This document shows, one piece after another, positions 22,400 through 33,659 of a DNA stretch of 64,000 nt. Origin of the DNA: Physcomitrium patens (Eukaryota; Streptophyta; Bryopsida; Funariales; Funariaceae). A program made the translations under genes and the position numbers. Under the pieces are notes generated by a model. The model saw only the letters and a program-made list of their open reading frames with translations. It did no database searches and was not told where the DNA came from. The stretch covers positions 5,561,450 to 5,625,449 of the forward strand of contig NC_037270.1 of assembly GCF_000002425.4 (NCBI RefSeq), in the 5' to 3' direction. Within the stretch, counting starts at the first letter, position 1. Each line of letters opens with the position of its first letter.

Positions 22400-24840
22400 T
22401 AAAATTTAAATTTTTATTATTTCTTTATTTTATGATAATTAAACATATTAGATTAAGATTTACATAATTAGAATTTAGTTTTATAAAAAATTTAGGATTA
22501 CAACCTTTGATGGTATAAATCATAGCCTAATTTCTTAAATTATTCTAATTAGAACCAAAGTGATAAGAATTAGAAAACTAGAATTGTAACTTACTTAGTT
22601 GTAATAATTTAGAGGTTGTTAGGTATGGTATTTCCATCTTTGGTACAACCTCTATGAGGCAAATCCATAGGCTTTTAGTCAATCCTCATAGTAGTGAGTC
22701 AAAATTATAATTTCCTAAAAATTCTAGTGAAGTTTAGTAGTGATAGTTTTGAGATTTCTTCTAAATTCAACAAATTCAAGTGGTATAGTAGTTCTTTTAA
22801 TTAATGGAAGCCTTTTTAATGCAATGGTGGCACCAAATTCACCTCATGAGTGAAGAAAATAAGATCAGCACCCTCTCCTTCAAAATACAAGTAGAGCAAT
22901 AAAATTCTCATTTTGAAGAATTTTACAAGAATTGCTAAGATCCTTGTAGGTAAAAACTTTCATAAAAATTACACTTGAATATGGATTGAGGCATGTGAGT
23001 AATTGATCTTAGCATACAAAAGTGTTTTGAACACAATGGTGAAGTTAGATTTACCAAAAAGTTCTTTTTTGACCACTTACAAGAGCCATCAGCCTTGGTA
23101 ATGAAATTGGGTCTTGGATGAATGAAGGCCATAAATCTACATTAGGGATCTTAGAGATCAAGGGTGGAGATGTGGCCGCCCTTCCTTAATCCACCACTCA
23201 ATTGTATGAGAGTGGCTTAGTTTTCCAAGCCCTCTCTCTCTGCTCTTTGGTGAAGCTATGCCAAATTTTGGCCCTAAATCCTAATCTTAATTTTGTTTTT
23301 GATTTTTAATCTCATTGAGAACTTTTGATTGTGTATGCATTGGATCTGGAGTAGTGAATGATGGTCATTGGGTTTTAAGACATAGGTCATTGTAATAGAT
23401 AGCTCCCTCGGCCTTCCAAATACCCCAAGGATTCAAGAGCCTTGGATTTCCCTCAATTAGGCATTAATTTTTTTGAATTTCAATATGAAATATTTTTTGG
23501 TTGTAGCTTTTGGTATTAGCTTTCCAACAAAGAATGGATTTCTTAATTTGGAATAAGGGGGAAATTTTGGTAGAATTTTGAGTGCGTGGGGGTCGGCTGC
23601 CTTGGCAGTTTAGAACATCCACTTTTGAAAAGGCATTTCTCAGTGTTAATTAATTTGATTATTGTGAAATTTTGAAATTTTGTGAATCTTTAATCTGGTC
23701 TTCTAATGGCTTAAATTTCACTGAATTTAAGGATTAATTGAATTTTTGGTTAATTTTCAAATGGAAGGAGGTTTCCTATCATGGTAGTCTTGGTCACTCA
23801 ACTTTGAAGGAGCATTTCTCATGGCAAAGATATTAGATTGAATTTAAATTTATTGGAACAGGAGCGCCTTTAAGTTAACTTTGAAACAAACTAAAAATAA
23901 TTCAATTTGGAATTAATTACATTTCTTGGAAAATTTTGGAGTAGAAAGGATTTGTTGCCCTCAATTCTTGGGCATTATCAATGTACCTTCGCTTTTATCT
24001 CTTTTTCGTCCCACTTTTACTTTTATTTTACAATAATTCGTAACTTTCATATTTCAACTTTTAGATTTTAATTTTTCTATTTTAACCTTTAATCTTTTCT
24101 ATTTTACTTTTAACTTTTACTTTTGATTTTGACTTTTGACTTTTAACTTTTACTTTTAATTCAACCTTTAAGATTTTTTTTACATTTACTATGGATTAAT
24201 GGTAATAATTTGATTGATTAATTTTACCTTCAGTTATTTAAGAAATAATATTTTATAAGTTTCAACTAATTAATTATACTTTTGTAATTATATAAAAATT
24301 AGTAATTAAGGACTATATAAATAATCTTGAACAAACCATTGAGACTTAAGTGGAGATCATGCAAATAGCCTTGAAGACCATTGTAATTTTATTAAATCTT
24401 TTTTTATTAATATTGTTAATCATTGCTTAGAAGACTTAAAATTAATTGAATTACTAATACTAAGTTTTAAATCAACTTAGCAATTACATAATTGAGAGTT
24501 CTTCCATTCTACCTCTTGATCTTATTGTGTGGCATCAATTTCATTGAGTGGTAAAATTTGGGCTCATAGATAGAGGCACCTTGTAACACATTTCTTACAT
24601 TTGTGACATTTTTAGCATTCTTTTGCATTTTGAGTATGTGGACTTGATGTGATTTGGAATATTAATTCATAAGCGTGTGAAGAATCTAATGCCAATGAAA
24701 AATAGCATTTCATGGATTTTTTAATTGAACCATAATTGAAAGACAATGTTGTTTTTTCTTAGACTAAGCTCTAGACCTCAATACTTTAATATGGATTTTT
24801 GGCATATATCTTATTATTTAAATATATTATTATGACCATG
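22400..24840. other. Unassigned block interrupting element M
   Basis: About 2.4 kb without recognised coding sequence between the methyltransferase part and the next M coding piece. A minus-strand open frame at 22,935-23,132 has no family resemblance. Mixed base use and GC-richer patches (about 23,150-23,650) suggest an old insertion, perhaps a solo LTR or a non-autonomous element. No termini, target duplication or second copy was identified. Confidence 0.4.
24000..24180 (+). repeat. Degenerate pyrimidine-rich tandem array (TTTTAACTTTTGAC-like)
   Basis: Repeating short units such as ACTTTTAACTTTTACTTTTG and GACTTTTGACTTTTAACT. A simple-sequence array inside the unassigned block. Confidence 0.8.
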
Positions 24841-24856
24841 CTAGTATTCAAAAATC

Positions 24857-25181
24857 AGAGAACAATGATCAAGAAATAATGGATGCTAAATTTAATAAGG
24901 TTGAAGAATTTAAGTTATTTCTTTGCTTACAGAGGCATGTAATTAATGAGCTATAAGCTCAATATGTCTTTGCGGTTTTTATTGAATACTTTGAAAAAAT
25001 AAATACTCAAGAGATTCTTTCACAAGATTTATTATTAAAAGACACTTCATGTTCTACCAACTTTTTTAATTCATAAAAAGATCATGGTGATGAAGTCCTT
25101 CATTTGGTTAGAAGAAAAGATGGTAATGGCATAGAAATTATTTTTTCAACAAATTAACAATTAAAGACCGTGCCAACATAT
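24857..25181 (+). pseudogene. Element M coding piece of unknown function
   Basis: A plus-strand frame with few stops (MDAKFNKVEEFKLFLCLQRH, FAVFIEYFEKINTQEI, DEVLHLVRRKDGNGIEIIF) runs up to the 5' LTR of chromovirus A. It lies where a spacer between the methyltransferase and RT would be. I do not recognise the domain. Its in-frame stops look like former Gln codons. It ends at the CATAT copy of the target duplication of A. Confidence 0.5.
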
Positions 25182-25342
25182 TGTCATGGATATATATAGG
25201 TACTCTAGTAAATACCTATATGATTACATAGAAGTAGATAAAAATAGATAAAAGTAGGTAAATTTCATACAATCTTCTAGAAGAGCTTTTTAAAAGCTTT
25301 ATAGATGTTACTTTGACTTTACATGTCCTTGTAATCAATTGA
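25182..25342 (+). repeat. Element A 5' LTR, first piece
   Basis: Matches the start of the 3' LTR at 55,916 (TGTCATGGA, then a GTACTCTA block, the AATTTCATA block and TTTGACTTTACAT). It ends at the TTGA copy of the target site of S1. Confidence 0.82.
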
Positions 25343-26589
25343 TGTCATATTAGAATTATTTATAGTATGTAAAAATTAATTAAAATAGATAATAAATTTA
25401 TAAATATTGATGTACTTTAGAGTGGTTAGTAAGCTAATTTAAGAAGAGTTGATATAAGAAAATTTATTTTGAGATTTATTTATATTGATTATAGTATTTA
25501 AAATATATAAGATTTAAATATTTAGTATAAAATTTAAGGAGAAGATTGGAGCTTGAAGATGAAGATCTAAACTTCTAAGAAGCTTATTTGGAGGGATGAA
25601 AGTAAAGTACAGATGGATGAAGGCTAAAAGAAAAAGTCTTCATTCCTATTGATCAAAGGCCATGCCCAATAAGCATTTAGTAGGCTGTCTACAACCATAA
25701 TAAGAGTTTTGACGACTTTAGAAAGAGCATTAAAGAATCAAAATAAAAGATTGTAAGGTTTAGGATTTGAGCTAAATTTTTTGTGTAAATTTTAGAAGAT
25801 TTGGAATTAAGAAGATGAAGTTATAGTCATTTGAAGTTAAGGTGTCTTTTTAAGACATATTGTTGCTACTTTGAAGGTACAAGGAATTTTATGATAGATT
25901 TTGGAGATTAAAAAAGATAGCTGCAAAGGTGATTTTAAGATCTACATCTTTTATAAAAGAATTGCTACATTTGGAGTTTATATGAAGTAGATATTGAGTA
26001 TTGAAGATAGCATATATAATTCAAAGGTAGTAAGTGAGTCATTTTATTGATAGTAATGGTTGGAGCCATATCATGAATTTCCAAGTGAATTTTTGGTTAA
26101 AAATTTCTAGATGTATTATTAGGTTAAAAAATTATATATCAAAGATTTATGGTGTTTAAGTACTTATTTTATGAAATATAAAGAAATTTATACATAGGTA
26201 TATGTAAGTAAGGATTTGAAGCTATTATTAGGATTTTGTAGATATCTCAAGTTTTGTAACCAATTTGTAGATGAAATTTGTTGTGGTAGTTTTTAAAAGT
26301 ATATCAGTACTTTATATAAAATTTTGGTATGTTTGGATAGTCCAATTCTGAAATATAAGCTATTGAAGTTTGGAAAAAATTCACCTTAAAGATATACAAG
26401 ATTTTATTATATTTTTATGACTTTTTAGTGATCTTTGATACTTAGAGCTTATATATTGATGTAATTTCCTTTATAAGGACAATTTTATATATAAACTTTG
26501 TATTTTTTTTTATGTCGAGGCTTAGATGAGCAATTAGTGACAAATAAAAGCCCAACAATTTTTTAAGACAAATTCTTTCTACTTTGACA
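25343..26589 (+). repeat. S1: solo LTR of family S inserted in the 5' LTR of A
   Basis: About 1.25 kb starting TGTCATAT and ending CTTTGACA, flanked by TTGA and TTGG. It aligns along its whole length with S2 at 44,725-45,977: TATAGTATGTAAAAATTA near the start, the GCCATGCCCAAT block, the GTTATAGTCATTTGAAGTTA block, and GAGCAATTAGTGA near the end. The 3' LTR of A has the same site uninterrupted (GATTGATAGGTTAGAAAC at about 56,073), so the empty site is present in the window. No internal retroelement sequence is attached. Confidence 0.85.
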
Positions 26590-26642
26590 TTGGTAGGTTA
26601 GAAACTTGGTCAACAAGTTAATTACGTATTGATAGCTTATGG
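26590..26642 (+). repeat. Element A 5' LTR, second piece
   Basis: Contains GGTAGGTTAGAAACTTGGTC and continues to GATAGCTTATGG, matching 56,077-56,130 in the 3' LTR. Repeat Z2 interrupts it at 26,643. Confidence 0.78.
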
Positions 26643-26879
26643 TGTTGTAATACATAAAGTCTTGCTTGAAAATACTCTGAGCACCTGACTATAGAAAGTA
26701 GAATGGAAATTACAACAATAAAATCCTAAATTTAATAGAATACTAACTAAACTCTAATTAGACCATAATAATGCTAAACAAGCTTTAATCAAATTCAAAG
26801 AAACCTCAAAGAAATTACAAAGAAATAATAAGAAATCTTAAAAAAATATTAGAATAATCACAAATATATCTCAAATATA

Positions 26880-27276
26880 TCTCAATTCAATCTTAATTTA
26901 ATCGTAGTTAAAATCCTATTAGACTTCATTCAAATTTTAGGCCAAAAACTAACTAAATCTTAAATCCTAAATAAATTCAAATAAAACTCTAAATCCTAAA
27001 TCAAATCCTAATTAAATTCTAAATCCTAAATCAAATTCTAACCAACTTAGAACCAAATCCTAAATCCTAAACCAAATTCTAATCCTAAATCAAACCCTAA
27101 TCAAACTCTAAATTCTTAATCAAATCTTAATCAAATCTTAATCCTAAATCAAATCCTAACCAAATCTTAAATCCTAAACCAAATTCTAATCAAATCCTAA
27201 CCCTAAATCAAACCCTAATCAAATCCTAAATCCTAAACCAAATCCTAATTCTAAATCAAGCCCTAACCAAATTCTC
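26880..27276 (+). repeat. Degenerate telomere-like array in Z2, left part
   Basis: Tandem AAATCCTAAACC and AACCCTAATC-type units, variants of the plant telomere unit CCCTAAA. It continues beyond element C at 39,728-39,930, which shows that C inserted inside the array. Confidence 0.8.
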
Positions 27277-27631
27277 ATGAATTTAGAATATTAACTGGAA
27301 ATTTAAATAAGAAGCTCAAGAAGAATTGACAAGAAGTAGATTAATCAAATGAGTACATGAACAACACTAGAGAGGTGAGCTAGAGCTCCAAGAGGTGTGT
27401 TGTCAAGACTGAGGATCCCTTCAGTCTCGGCTCCTATATATACTACAAGCTAGGAAGCTTCTCAAATAGCTTCTACAAACTAGAAAGCTTCTCAAGCAAC
27501 TTCTACGAATTAGAAAGCTTCTCAAGCAACTTCCACGAGCTTAAAAACTTCTCAAGTAGCTTCTATAAACTACAAAGCTTCTCTAAAACCTTCTAGAATC
27601 TTCTATAACTTCTTAGTGTATGTCCTCGACA
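27277..27631 (-). repeat. Element C 3' LTR
   Basis: Aligns with 39,317-39,727 (shared AGAAGCTCAAGAAGAATTGA, ACTAGAGAGGTGAGCTAGAG and the 30-bp repeats). On the minus strand it begins TGTCGAGGACATACAC. It carries five 30-bp repeats where the other LTR carries six, and it lacks the outermost part of the 5' LTR partner. Confidence 0.88.
27432..27603 (-). promoter_or_regulatory. Element C LTR promoter: TATA box plus heat-shock-element-like repeats
   Basis: On the minus strand the order is upstream TTC-GAA-TTC modules, tandem 30-bp repeats, then a TATA box. TTC at 27,591, GAA at 27,596 and TTC at 27,601 are spaced exactly as in a three-unit heat shock element. The 30-bp repeats (27,447-27,596) contain GAAGCTTC, a GAA-nn-TTC pair, in at least the first unit (27,454-27,461). 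TATATATAGG lies at about 27,432-27,444. The match to heat shock factor binding sites is exact in form; activity is inferred. Confidence 0.6.
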
Positions 27632-27650
27632 TCACCTCTCCCCCTCTTTA
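27632..27650 (-). other. Element C polypurine tract
   Basis: The minus strand reads AAAGAGGGGGAGAGGTGA directly before the 3' LTR start TGTCGAGG. Confidence 0.88.
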
Positions 27651-28517
27651 GTTTCGAGGTCTCGGAGAAGCACTCCTATTGCGAGTCAATATCAACATAA
27701 GAAGTTAAAAATTTATCGTATAATATCCACAATATATCCCAATTATTGTTTGTACGATAAGTAGTTTATTGGTCCTTGTAATCAATGATAGTGTTGTATG
27801 CCTTCAATTTCTGACCATGCATGAACTTCCATGTCTTCATTGTAAAAATGCCCTACAAATATTCCTTTGAGAAGATCACCATAGGCAGGTTCTATGTCAA
27901 ACACAATCACTAGCGACTTACTACTAGGTATCCTTTGTCGTCTTTATAGTGCAAGTAGTTCTTCATCTCGGAGTCATCTTTGTGAGATACTTGGTTGAGA
28001 GGACATGACTGATATGGTATCTATTTCTTGGCTATCCATATGAGACCAAAAAAATAAGCACTAAATATGGATGAATGAGCTTAGGTTATAGATTTATAGT
28101 TTCTAACTATATCTTTTAGAGGTTCTTTCTCTCCCTTCTTTGTAAAGCCAAGGATTAAGAGGCTTCAAAGAGAAGGGACTTCACTAAAAAACTTTCATTG
28201 AAAGAGCTTAGGTTTCTGAGGATAGCGTCAATGAAACTCCTGTACCTTTTGTAATGCATTGATAAGATTTTTTGTTAGTTTTCATGTGCACTCATTGATA
28301 TCATAGCCGCTCCAATGCACTAGGTACTCCAATTTCTCCCACTTACACTATAAATCTAGTACCTTTTCCACTTCATATTCCTCATAGTTCTCAATTTCAA
28401 TACTTGCTGACAAACATTGCACTCTTCCAAGAAAAGATGATTCTTGATAAGGCTCCAATAAAGAAACATGAAAGATTGGGTGTACCTTCATAGTAGCCGA
28501 TAATCCTGGATGGTACG
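27651..28517 (-). pseudogene. Element C chromodomain and 3' region
   Basis: The minus strand near 28,420-28,280 reads YEEYEVEKVLDL, then a stop, then EKLEYLVHWSGYD and NECT. This is the chromodomain fold found at the end of chromovirus integrases, which steers insertion toward marked chromatin. The signature Tyr-Leu-Val-x-Trp-x-Gly-Tyr is intact; the Trp after Glu-Cys-Thr is a stop. Below 28,250 the coding signal ends, with stops in all frames. The GTACG copy of the target site of B ends this piece at 28,517. Confidence 0.78.
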
Positions 28518-29279
28518 TGTAGAATAGATATTAATTCATTTTTGAAAGATATTGGTAAAATATATTAATAGTCATATAGTAGAAAATTTAGGAGGACAGA
28601 TGAATGATTTAGTTATTAAAAGCGATTAATTACAAAATTACGGTTGGAATCTGGAAAATCAAGGAAAAGTATATAGAAGTTGTAGAAGTTAATTAGGGTG
28701 CCATCGTTGTGATAGTGTGAGTCGGGGTAAGCTTGGTGCTACCTCTTTTCTTTTGTTTGTTATTTTCTTTGAATGAGAGGATTGAGAGTTTCTGAATATT
28801 GTGAAGTGAATTATGGAATGGAAATGTGATTGGTATTATTTGAGAAGAAGAAAGATTGAATGCTGAAATCTAATTGTAGTTCAGCAGAGAGAATGAGTTT
28901 GTATTTGTGTGAAACACCGTAATGTGAATGGCAGTTCTGTATGAAGAATTCCAGTGATTGGAATGAGGGTAATTGTGTACTGAAAGCTATTAGGGCACAG
29001 TATTACAGTTGGAGATTATGAAGGTGAATATATTGGTGGAAATAGCAGTTATTGGTAAGACTGAATTGTTGTAAGGAAGAGACCGATAAGGTAAAGGAGG
29101 AGATTATAGTTTCCTTGTGTGTTCAGATATTAAAAATAGAGACAATACATTTAAGAGATAATTGATTGTGTGACCCTAACGTGAACGCTTAAGCAACTAG
29201 TCATTTCTCGTATTCGAATCCCCCTGTACGAGTTTATTCCCATTAGATTAATTTGGAATAAGTAAAACAAATAATCACA
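28518..29279 (+). repeat. Element B 5' LTR
   Basis: Begins TGTAGAATAGATATTAATTC and ends AATAATCACA. It matches 34,114-34,876 closely. It contains GTGAGTCGGGGTAAGCTTGG, a single copy of the sequence that is tandemly repeated in the LTRs of element E. Confidence 0.93.
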
Positions 29280-29280
29280 T

Positions 29281-29300
29281 TTTAGCACCGCTGCCGGGGA
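29281..29300 (+). other. Element B primer binding site
   Basis: Contains AGCACCGCTGCCGGGGA just after the LTR, close to the TGGCGCCGTTGCCGGGGA site known for Athila-type elements and complementary to the 3' end of tRNA-Asp. Confidence 0.82.
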
Positions 29301-29593
29301 GTGATAATAGCTTTGAGTGTTAGGAATTAATTACCAAACGTGTGAAAAAATTGGCAATGGAAGACGATTTCAGTAGTGTTTGAAGCAAACTTATGGTTAA
29401 TAAGAACGAGAAGATTGCATCAAAGAAAATAAATCAGTTGAGAAAAAGATAGGGAAGAGCGCAAGGAAGGAACTTGCTTAGAGAGGAGCAAGAACATAAT
29501 TTTAAAAGGAAGCATCAACAGAATAGGATTAAACCATAGTTGCAAGCTTGTCTGTGCATCTAAATATATCAAAAACCGGATAGACTGTTAATT

Positions 29594-32014
29594 TTGCAAT
29601 TATATGTACCATTAGAAAAACTGCCAAGAACACTCACGGAAAATTTTGTTAACATTCTAGTGGAAATCTTTAGGGCATTAACTGAAAGAGAAGGAGGCGT
29701 AGAAGAATTTGGTACTCTATTGGGTATTTTTTTAGTAATGGGTACCGCTGAAACAAGCAATAGTTGCTCTTCAGATTGGCACAAATTGGTCGCCAATAAA
29801 GATAACTATATTGTATTTCAAAATCTGACGTTTTCACCTACAATTCAACCAATAAAATTATTTGCAAAAAATAATAGTAAATCGAGGAGCACTGAGAGCT
29901 CAGAAATTAGAATAAAGAAAAGCAAAGATTATTTTAAAATGGAGTTTAGCAGAAGAAGAAATTCAATGGCATCAGGAGGACTAGTCATTCCGATTGCAGT
30001 ACAAATAGATGCAGTAGGCAATCATACGACTAGTATTGCACCACTACTTACTTTTCGGGGATTTTCGGATGCAGATCCCGATCAACATTTATCTGAGTTT
30101 CTTACAGCATGTATAGCTAATAATGGCAGAATTGAAGATATTTGGTTGCAATAGCTGCCAGTGACCTTAAAAGACACGACGTTTAAATGGTACAACCGCC
30201 AACTAGTGGATCAATTTCTGAATTGGGAAGCATTGAAGAATGCATTTTTATCTCATTTTTGGTCAATTAGTTTTGAAGACCGCCTTTGAGAGAGGTTAAT
30301 GAACAGCAAAATGATTCTAGGAGAGGCGGTGGAATCGTACTATGGCCGAGTGGCTGATATACTTAGTAAGTGACCGAATCACCAAATGTCGGAGGCATTT
30401 ATCATATCCATATTAATCAATGGTTTGCACCCACTAGAGCTAAAAATGTTTGTAAAGGAAGCTCAACCCGTTACGGTGGCTGCGTCCCTTACTAGAACCA
30501 AGGTTTGAGAGGAATGCCATTATGATCAGTTTTTAACTATGAGAGCCACGATGATTCCAGTTCAAGGTAGATATCAAAATCTGACTTGAAACGAATCAGT
30601 GGGTAGTTATCTATGGATGTTAGAAACAGGGGCCAATTCCAATACCAATATTCAGGGACCAGTTAATGTCACCCCATTGCAAGCTATACCATCGAACATG
30701 ACAATAGTATATGCTCCATATTTTCCATATCAACAACAAGTGTTAACTATGGCAGAGATATCAATAATGCCAGTCCTAAAAGATTCCAATGAAACCTTGT
30801 TATTGAATTTGATGAAGAAAATAGAGGAAATGGCCGTCAATATGGCCAAAGATAAGGAGAAGAGGCAAAAGCCTACCAATACTAGGACCAATGTATGGTG
30901 TAGTAATTGTAAGGGCCACGGTCATTCTATAATAGAATGTCCCTCACCCTCACAAATAATGGGTCAATGTACATTTTACAGAGGAAAGCACCTAACAGCA
31001 AATTGTTGGAATTGGTAAAGACAATAACAACAAAAATTTAGTAATCAGACCATGATTCCACCAACCTAGTAGGACATCAATCCAGTACAAATGAGAAATA
31101 TGTTTGGATGGAATGGGAATCAATTTAATTAACAAAATCAAGCATTGAATAACTTTCAAAGTTCCAATTTTAATCAGGGGTCTGCATCGAACCCCCAGAA
31201 CTATGGTAAGGAGCAGCAGAGGTATCAACAATATGCTCTATCGATGTCATCAAACCAAGTTCCTTTAATACCAATGGGACAACCAAGATTATTTTCTAAT
31301 CCTATATGGAATAAGCCTAGTAAGTATATACCGGTGGAGACACCCAATATGCCTGATGGGGTTACAAGAAGACCACTTCGTTGTTTTCGTTGCAGACAAA
31401 TTGGTCATTATGCCAATGAATGTCCCAATCGCAGAGCCAATGACGATTATGCATTAGTTTGTGGGAATTGCAAGCAATCGGGGCATACGTATCAGCAATG
31501 TAATGCTCCGTTCAATTTCAATAATGGAGATCAGTAGATCCAAAGCTAAGGAAAAATTGAGGAGATAAATCGAGGTCCTCAAGATTCTCTGATAAATCAA
31601 GTGGAATGTGTCCAAGCCGTTCTTACCCGGAGTCAGCAAAAGGGAAAAGGACCAATTCAACATTTGAATAATCTCGATGCGAAAGACCAATTTGACCCAA
31701 TTAGGGGACCATCCAATCTAGGTCCTGTTACAGGCTTCGTACCCTATATGAGACCTGACTTGGTGGCACAACCCAATGAGGTCCCAATTACGGAGGCTTT
31801 GGTTCCATTCCAAGCAGTTCCGATCTCTACACAGTTTCGAGAAACGTCCTATCCGTTGAAAGATCCTCTCGGAGGCCGAAATTCCAAAGAAGCCCCGACT
31901 GCTGTTCCAATTCCAAGTCTAGGGCAGAAGAATATCTTACCTCATGGAGTTAAAGTCAAACCAATGAAAAAAAAAAAGGCATTGGAAATTATCCTAAATA
32001 TGGAATCCTATTGA
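29594..32014 (+). pseudogene. Element B gag with four zinc-knuckle motifs
   Basis: One frame persists from 29,594 to 32,014, broken by stops at 30,152 and a few later places. The capsid-like core begins near 30,040 (LLTFRGFSDADPDQHLSEFL), followed by LKDTTFKWYNRQLVDQF and ILGEAVESYYGRVADIL. Four CCHC-type motifs lie in two pairs. The first pair, near 30,895-31,010, is CSNCKGHGHSIIEC and CTFYRGKHLTANC; its second member has a Cys changed to Tyr. The second pair, near 31,380-31,505, is CFRCRQIGHYANEC and CGNCKQSGHTYQQC. A linker rich in Pro and Gln follows. Gag packages RNA; four knuckles are more than the one or two usual in gypsy gags. E has the same arrangement. Confidence 0.88.
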
Positions 32015-32305
32015 AACATAGAAAGCATACTCCACATAAGTAAGTTAGGACCAGCAAGGTTGCACTTTAACAAATAGAGTGTGGTATGAGATAATTCTTT
32101 CCATGCCAACCCTTTCCTTATGTATTAGTACCAAGGTACCAAGTGCTACAACCCATATGGGATATTTCTTAGGATCAGCCCTCTCCTTGTACTCTAATGC
32201 ACTATAGACCAGCACCTAACCTTATGGGATATCCCTAACAACACTTGTACTCTATTGACCATTAGCAACTACTTAAAGAGTTCTTTCTTTCAACACTCTC
32301 ACTGA
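32015..32305 (+). other. Non-coding stretch between gag and protease of element B
   Basis: The gag frame ends at 32,012 and the next family-like residues (AIAPEYRSTLN, near 32,360) come after about 300 bp without recognisable coding sequence in one frame. This may be a small insertion or simply decayed sequence. Confidence 0.4.
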
Positions 32306-33146
32306 TATTTTGAAGGATCTGGATGCTATTTGACCTTCTATTACTATAAAGCAACTTCTAGCGATCGCACCAGAGTACCGTTCTACATTGAATTCATCGT
32401 TAATATGGCATAGGCACTGTAATAAAGAAGTTTATGAAGTCAGTTTGAACCCTGACCCAGGTGCACCAACCATCGATGTTTTGATTGACAGTGTTATAAT
32501 TTCGGATATTTAGATAGATGGTGGTTCCAGCGTCAATTTAATGAACGTTGATATAATGGATGCTTTAGATTTGCAACCTTTAGTACCCACGACATTCGTA
32601 TTATGGATGGCAGATCATAGCCGGGTTAAACCAATGGATATCTTACGGAGTGTTCAAACTATGATTGCCGATATTGCACATGAAATCGACTATATCATCT
32701 TTCGATTACAACGTTTGACTTTATCATATTCAATTTTATTGAGACAACCCTGGCTTTATCAAGTAAAGGCCAAGAACGATTGGAGTCGAGGTACTTTGAC
32801 AATTGGCAAGGGCAAAGACAAAATGGTATTACAAATGTACTCAGTATACTATCATGGGGAATCTCAATTGCCAGTATCTGAATTAACGTCGGACGATGAG
32901 CTTAACTCCGATGAGAATGTAGTAGCATCAATTACGGAGGCGCTCGTGGAGGCAGCACTACACCTTAGAGTGGTGTACCAATGTAGAGGTCCAAGGAAGT
33001 ACTTGATATATCCGACGGACTCAAAAAACTCAGATTATGTTAGTACTGATTGGATGACCAAGTATGATGTGTACCATATTAGTGCCCTGGACACAGGATT
33101 CAGTACTTCGTACATGTTGAACTTACTGACTGACTTTAAATGCTGA
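32306..33146 (+). pseudogene. Element B aspartic protease
   Basis: Retropepsin domain of the Athila/Tat type. The active site region reads IDGGSSVNLMN near 32,515, the usual Asp-Gly-Gly-Ser form of this lineage. It is followed by FVLWMADHSRVKPMDIL and the second conserved segment LSYSILLRQPWLYQVKAKND (32,541-32,780). An acidic linker leads toward RT. A stop lies just before the active site and the frame changes near it. The same segments are found in E at 49,290-49,960. Confidence 0.85.
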
Positions 33147-33149
33147 AAT

Positions 33150-33658
33150 AAAACATCGCCATTGCACCTTTATATCAAACTATCAACTTGGCGACCACAG
33201 CAGAACCTCGGACAATTAAGGTCTACAAAGGTATTAAAGAACAAAAATTGACCTACTAGACCAAATTTTTCTTGCATCATAAATCCACTTTTGTTTGGAC
33301 TTATGATGATTTAAAAGGTATTCCCGCTGAAGTCTGTGAGCATCGTATCTTTTTAGAGGAGAACGCTAAACCGGTATGGCAGAGGCAACATCGCCTTAAT
33401 CCTAAATATTTCTTCATGGTGAAGGAGGAATTGAATAAGCTTCTTACTATTGGTTTTATTTATCCAGTACCAAATAGTAAGTGGGTTTTTCCAATCATCA
33501 TGGTGTCGAAAAAGAATGAGAAAATCCGAATTTGTCAAGATTTTTGGAAACTTAATGTGGCCACCAAGAAAGATTACTTCTCATTACCTTTTACAGATAG
33601 TATGGATAACAAGTTGTCATTATCACCAGGTAGTAAAAGAATAGGAGTGGGATACTAG
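33150..33658 (+). pseudogene. Element B truncated reverse transcriptase
   Basis: The N-terminal part of RT reads HHKSTFVWTYDDLKGIPAEV, EENAKPVWQRQHRLNPK, LLTIGFIYPVPNSKWVFPI and VSKKNEKIRICQDFWKLN. It stops after DSMDNKLSLSPGSKR, where E continues into the palm. The catalytic palm, thumb, RNase H and integrase are absent. The junction near 33,630 joins directly to the 3' region, so this is an internal deletion, not a point break. Confidence 0.88.
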
Positions 33659-33659
33659 T

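Noticed and set aside
22935-23132. Minus-strand open frame inside the unassigned block
   Set aside because: Short, and resembles no retroelement or host family.
26880-27276. True telomere or chromosome end
   Set aside because: The units are degenerate and lie inside a repeat family that also occurs elsewhere in the window, with unrelated sequence on both sides.
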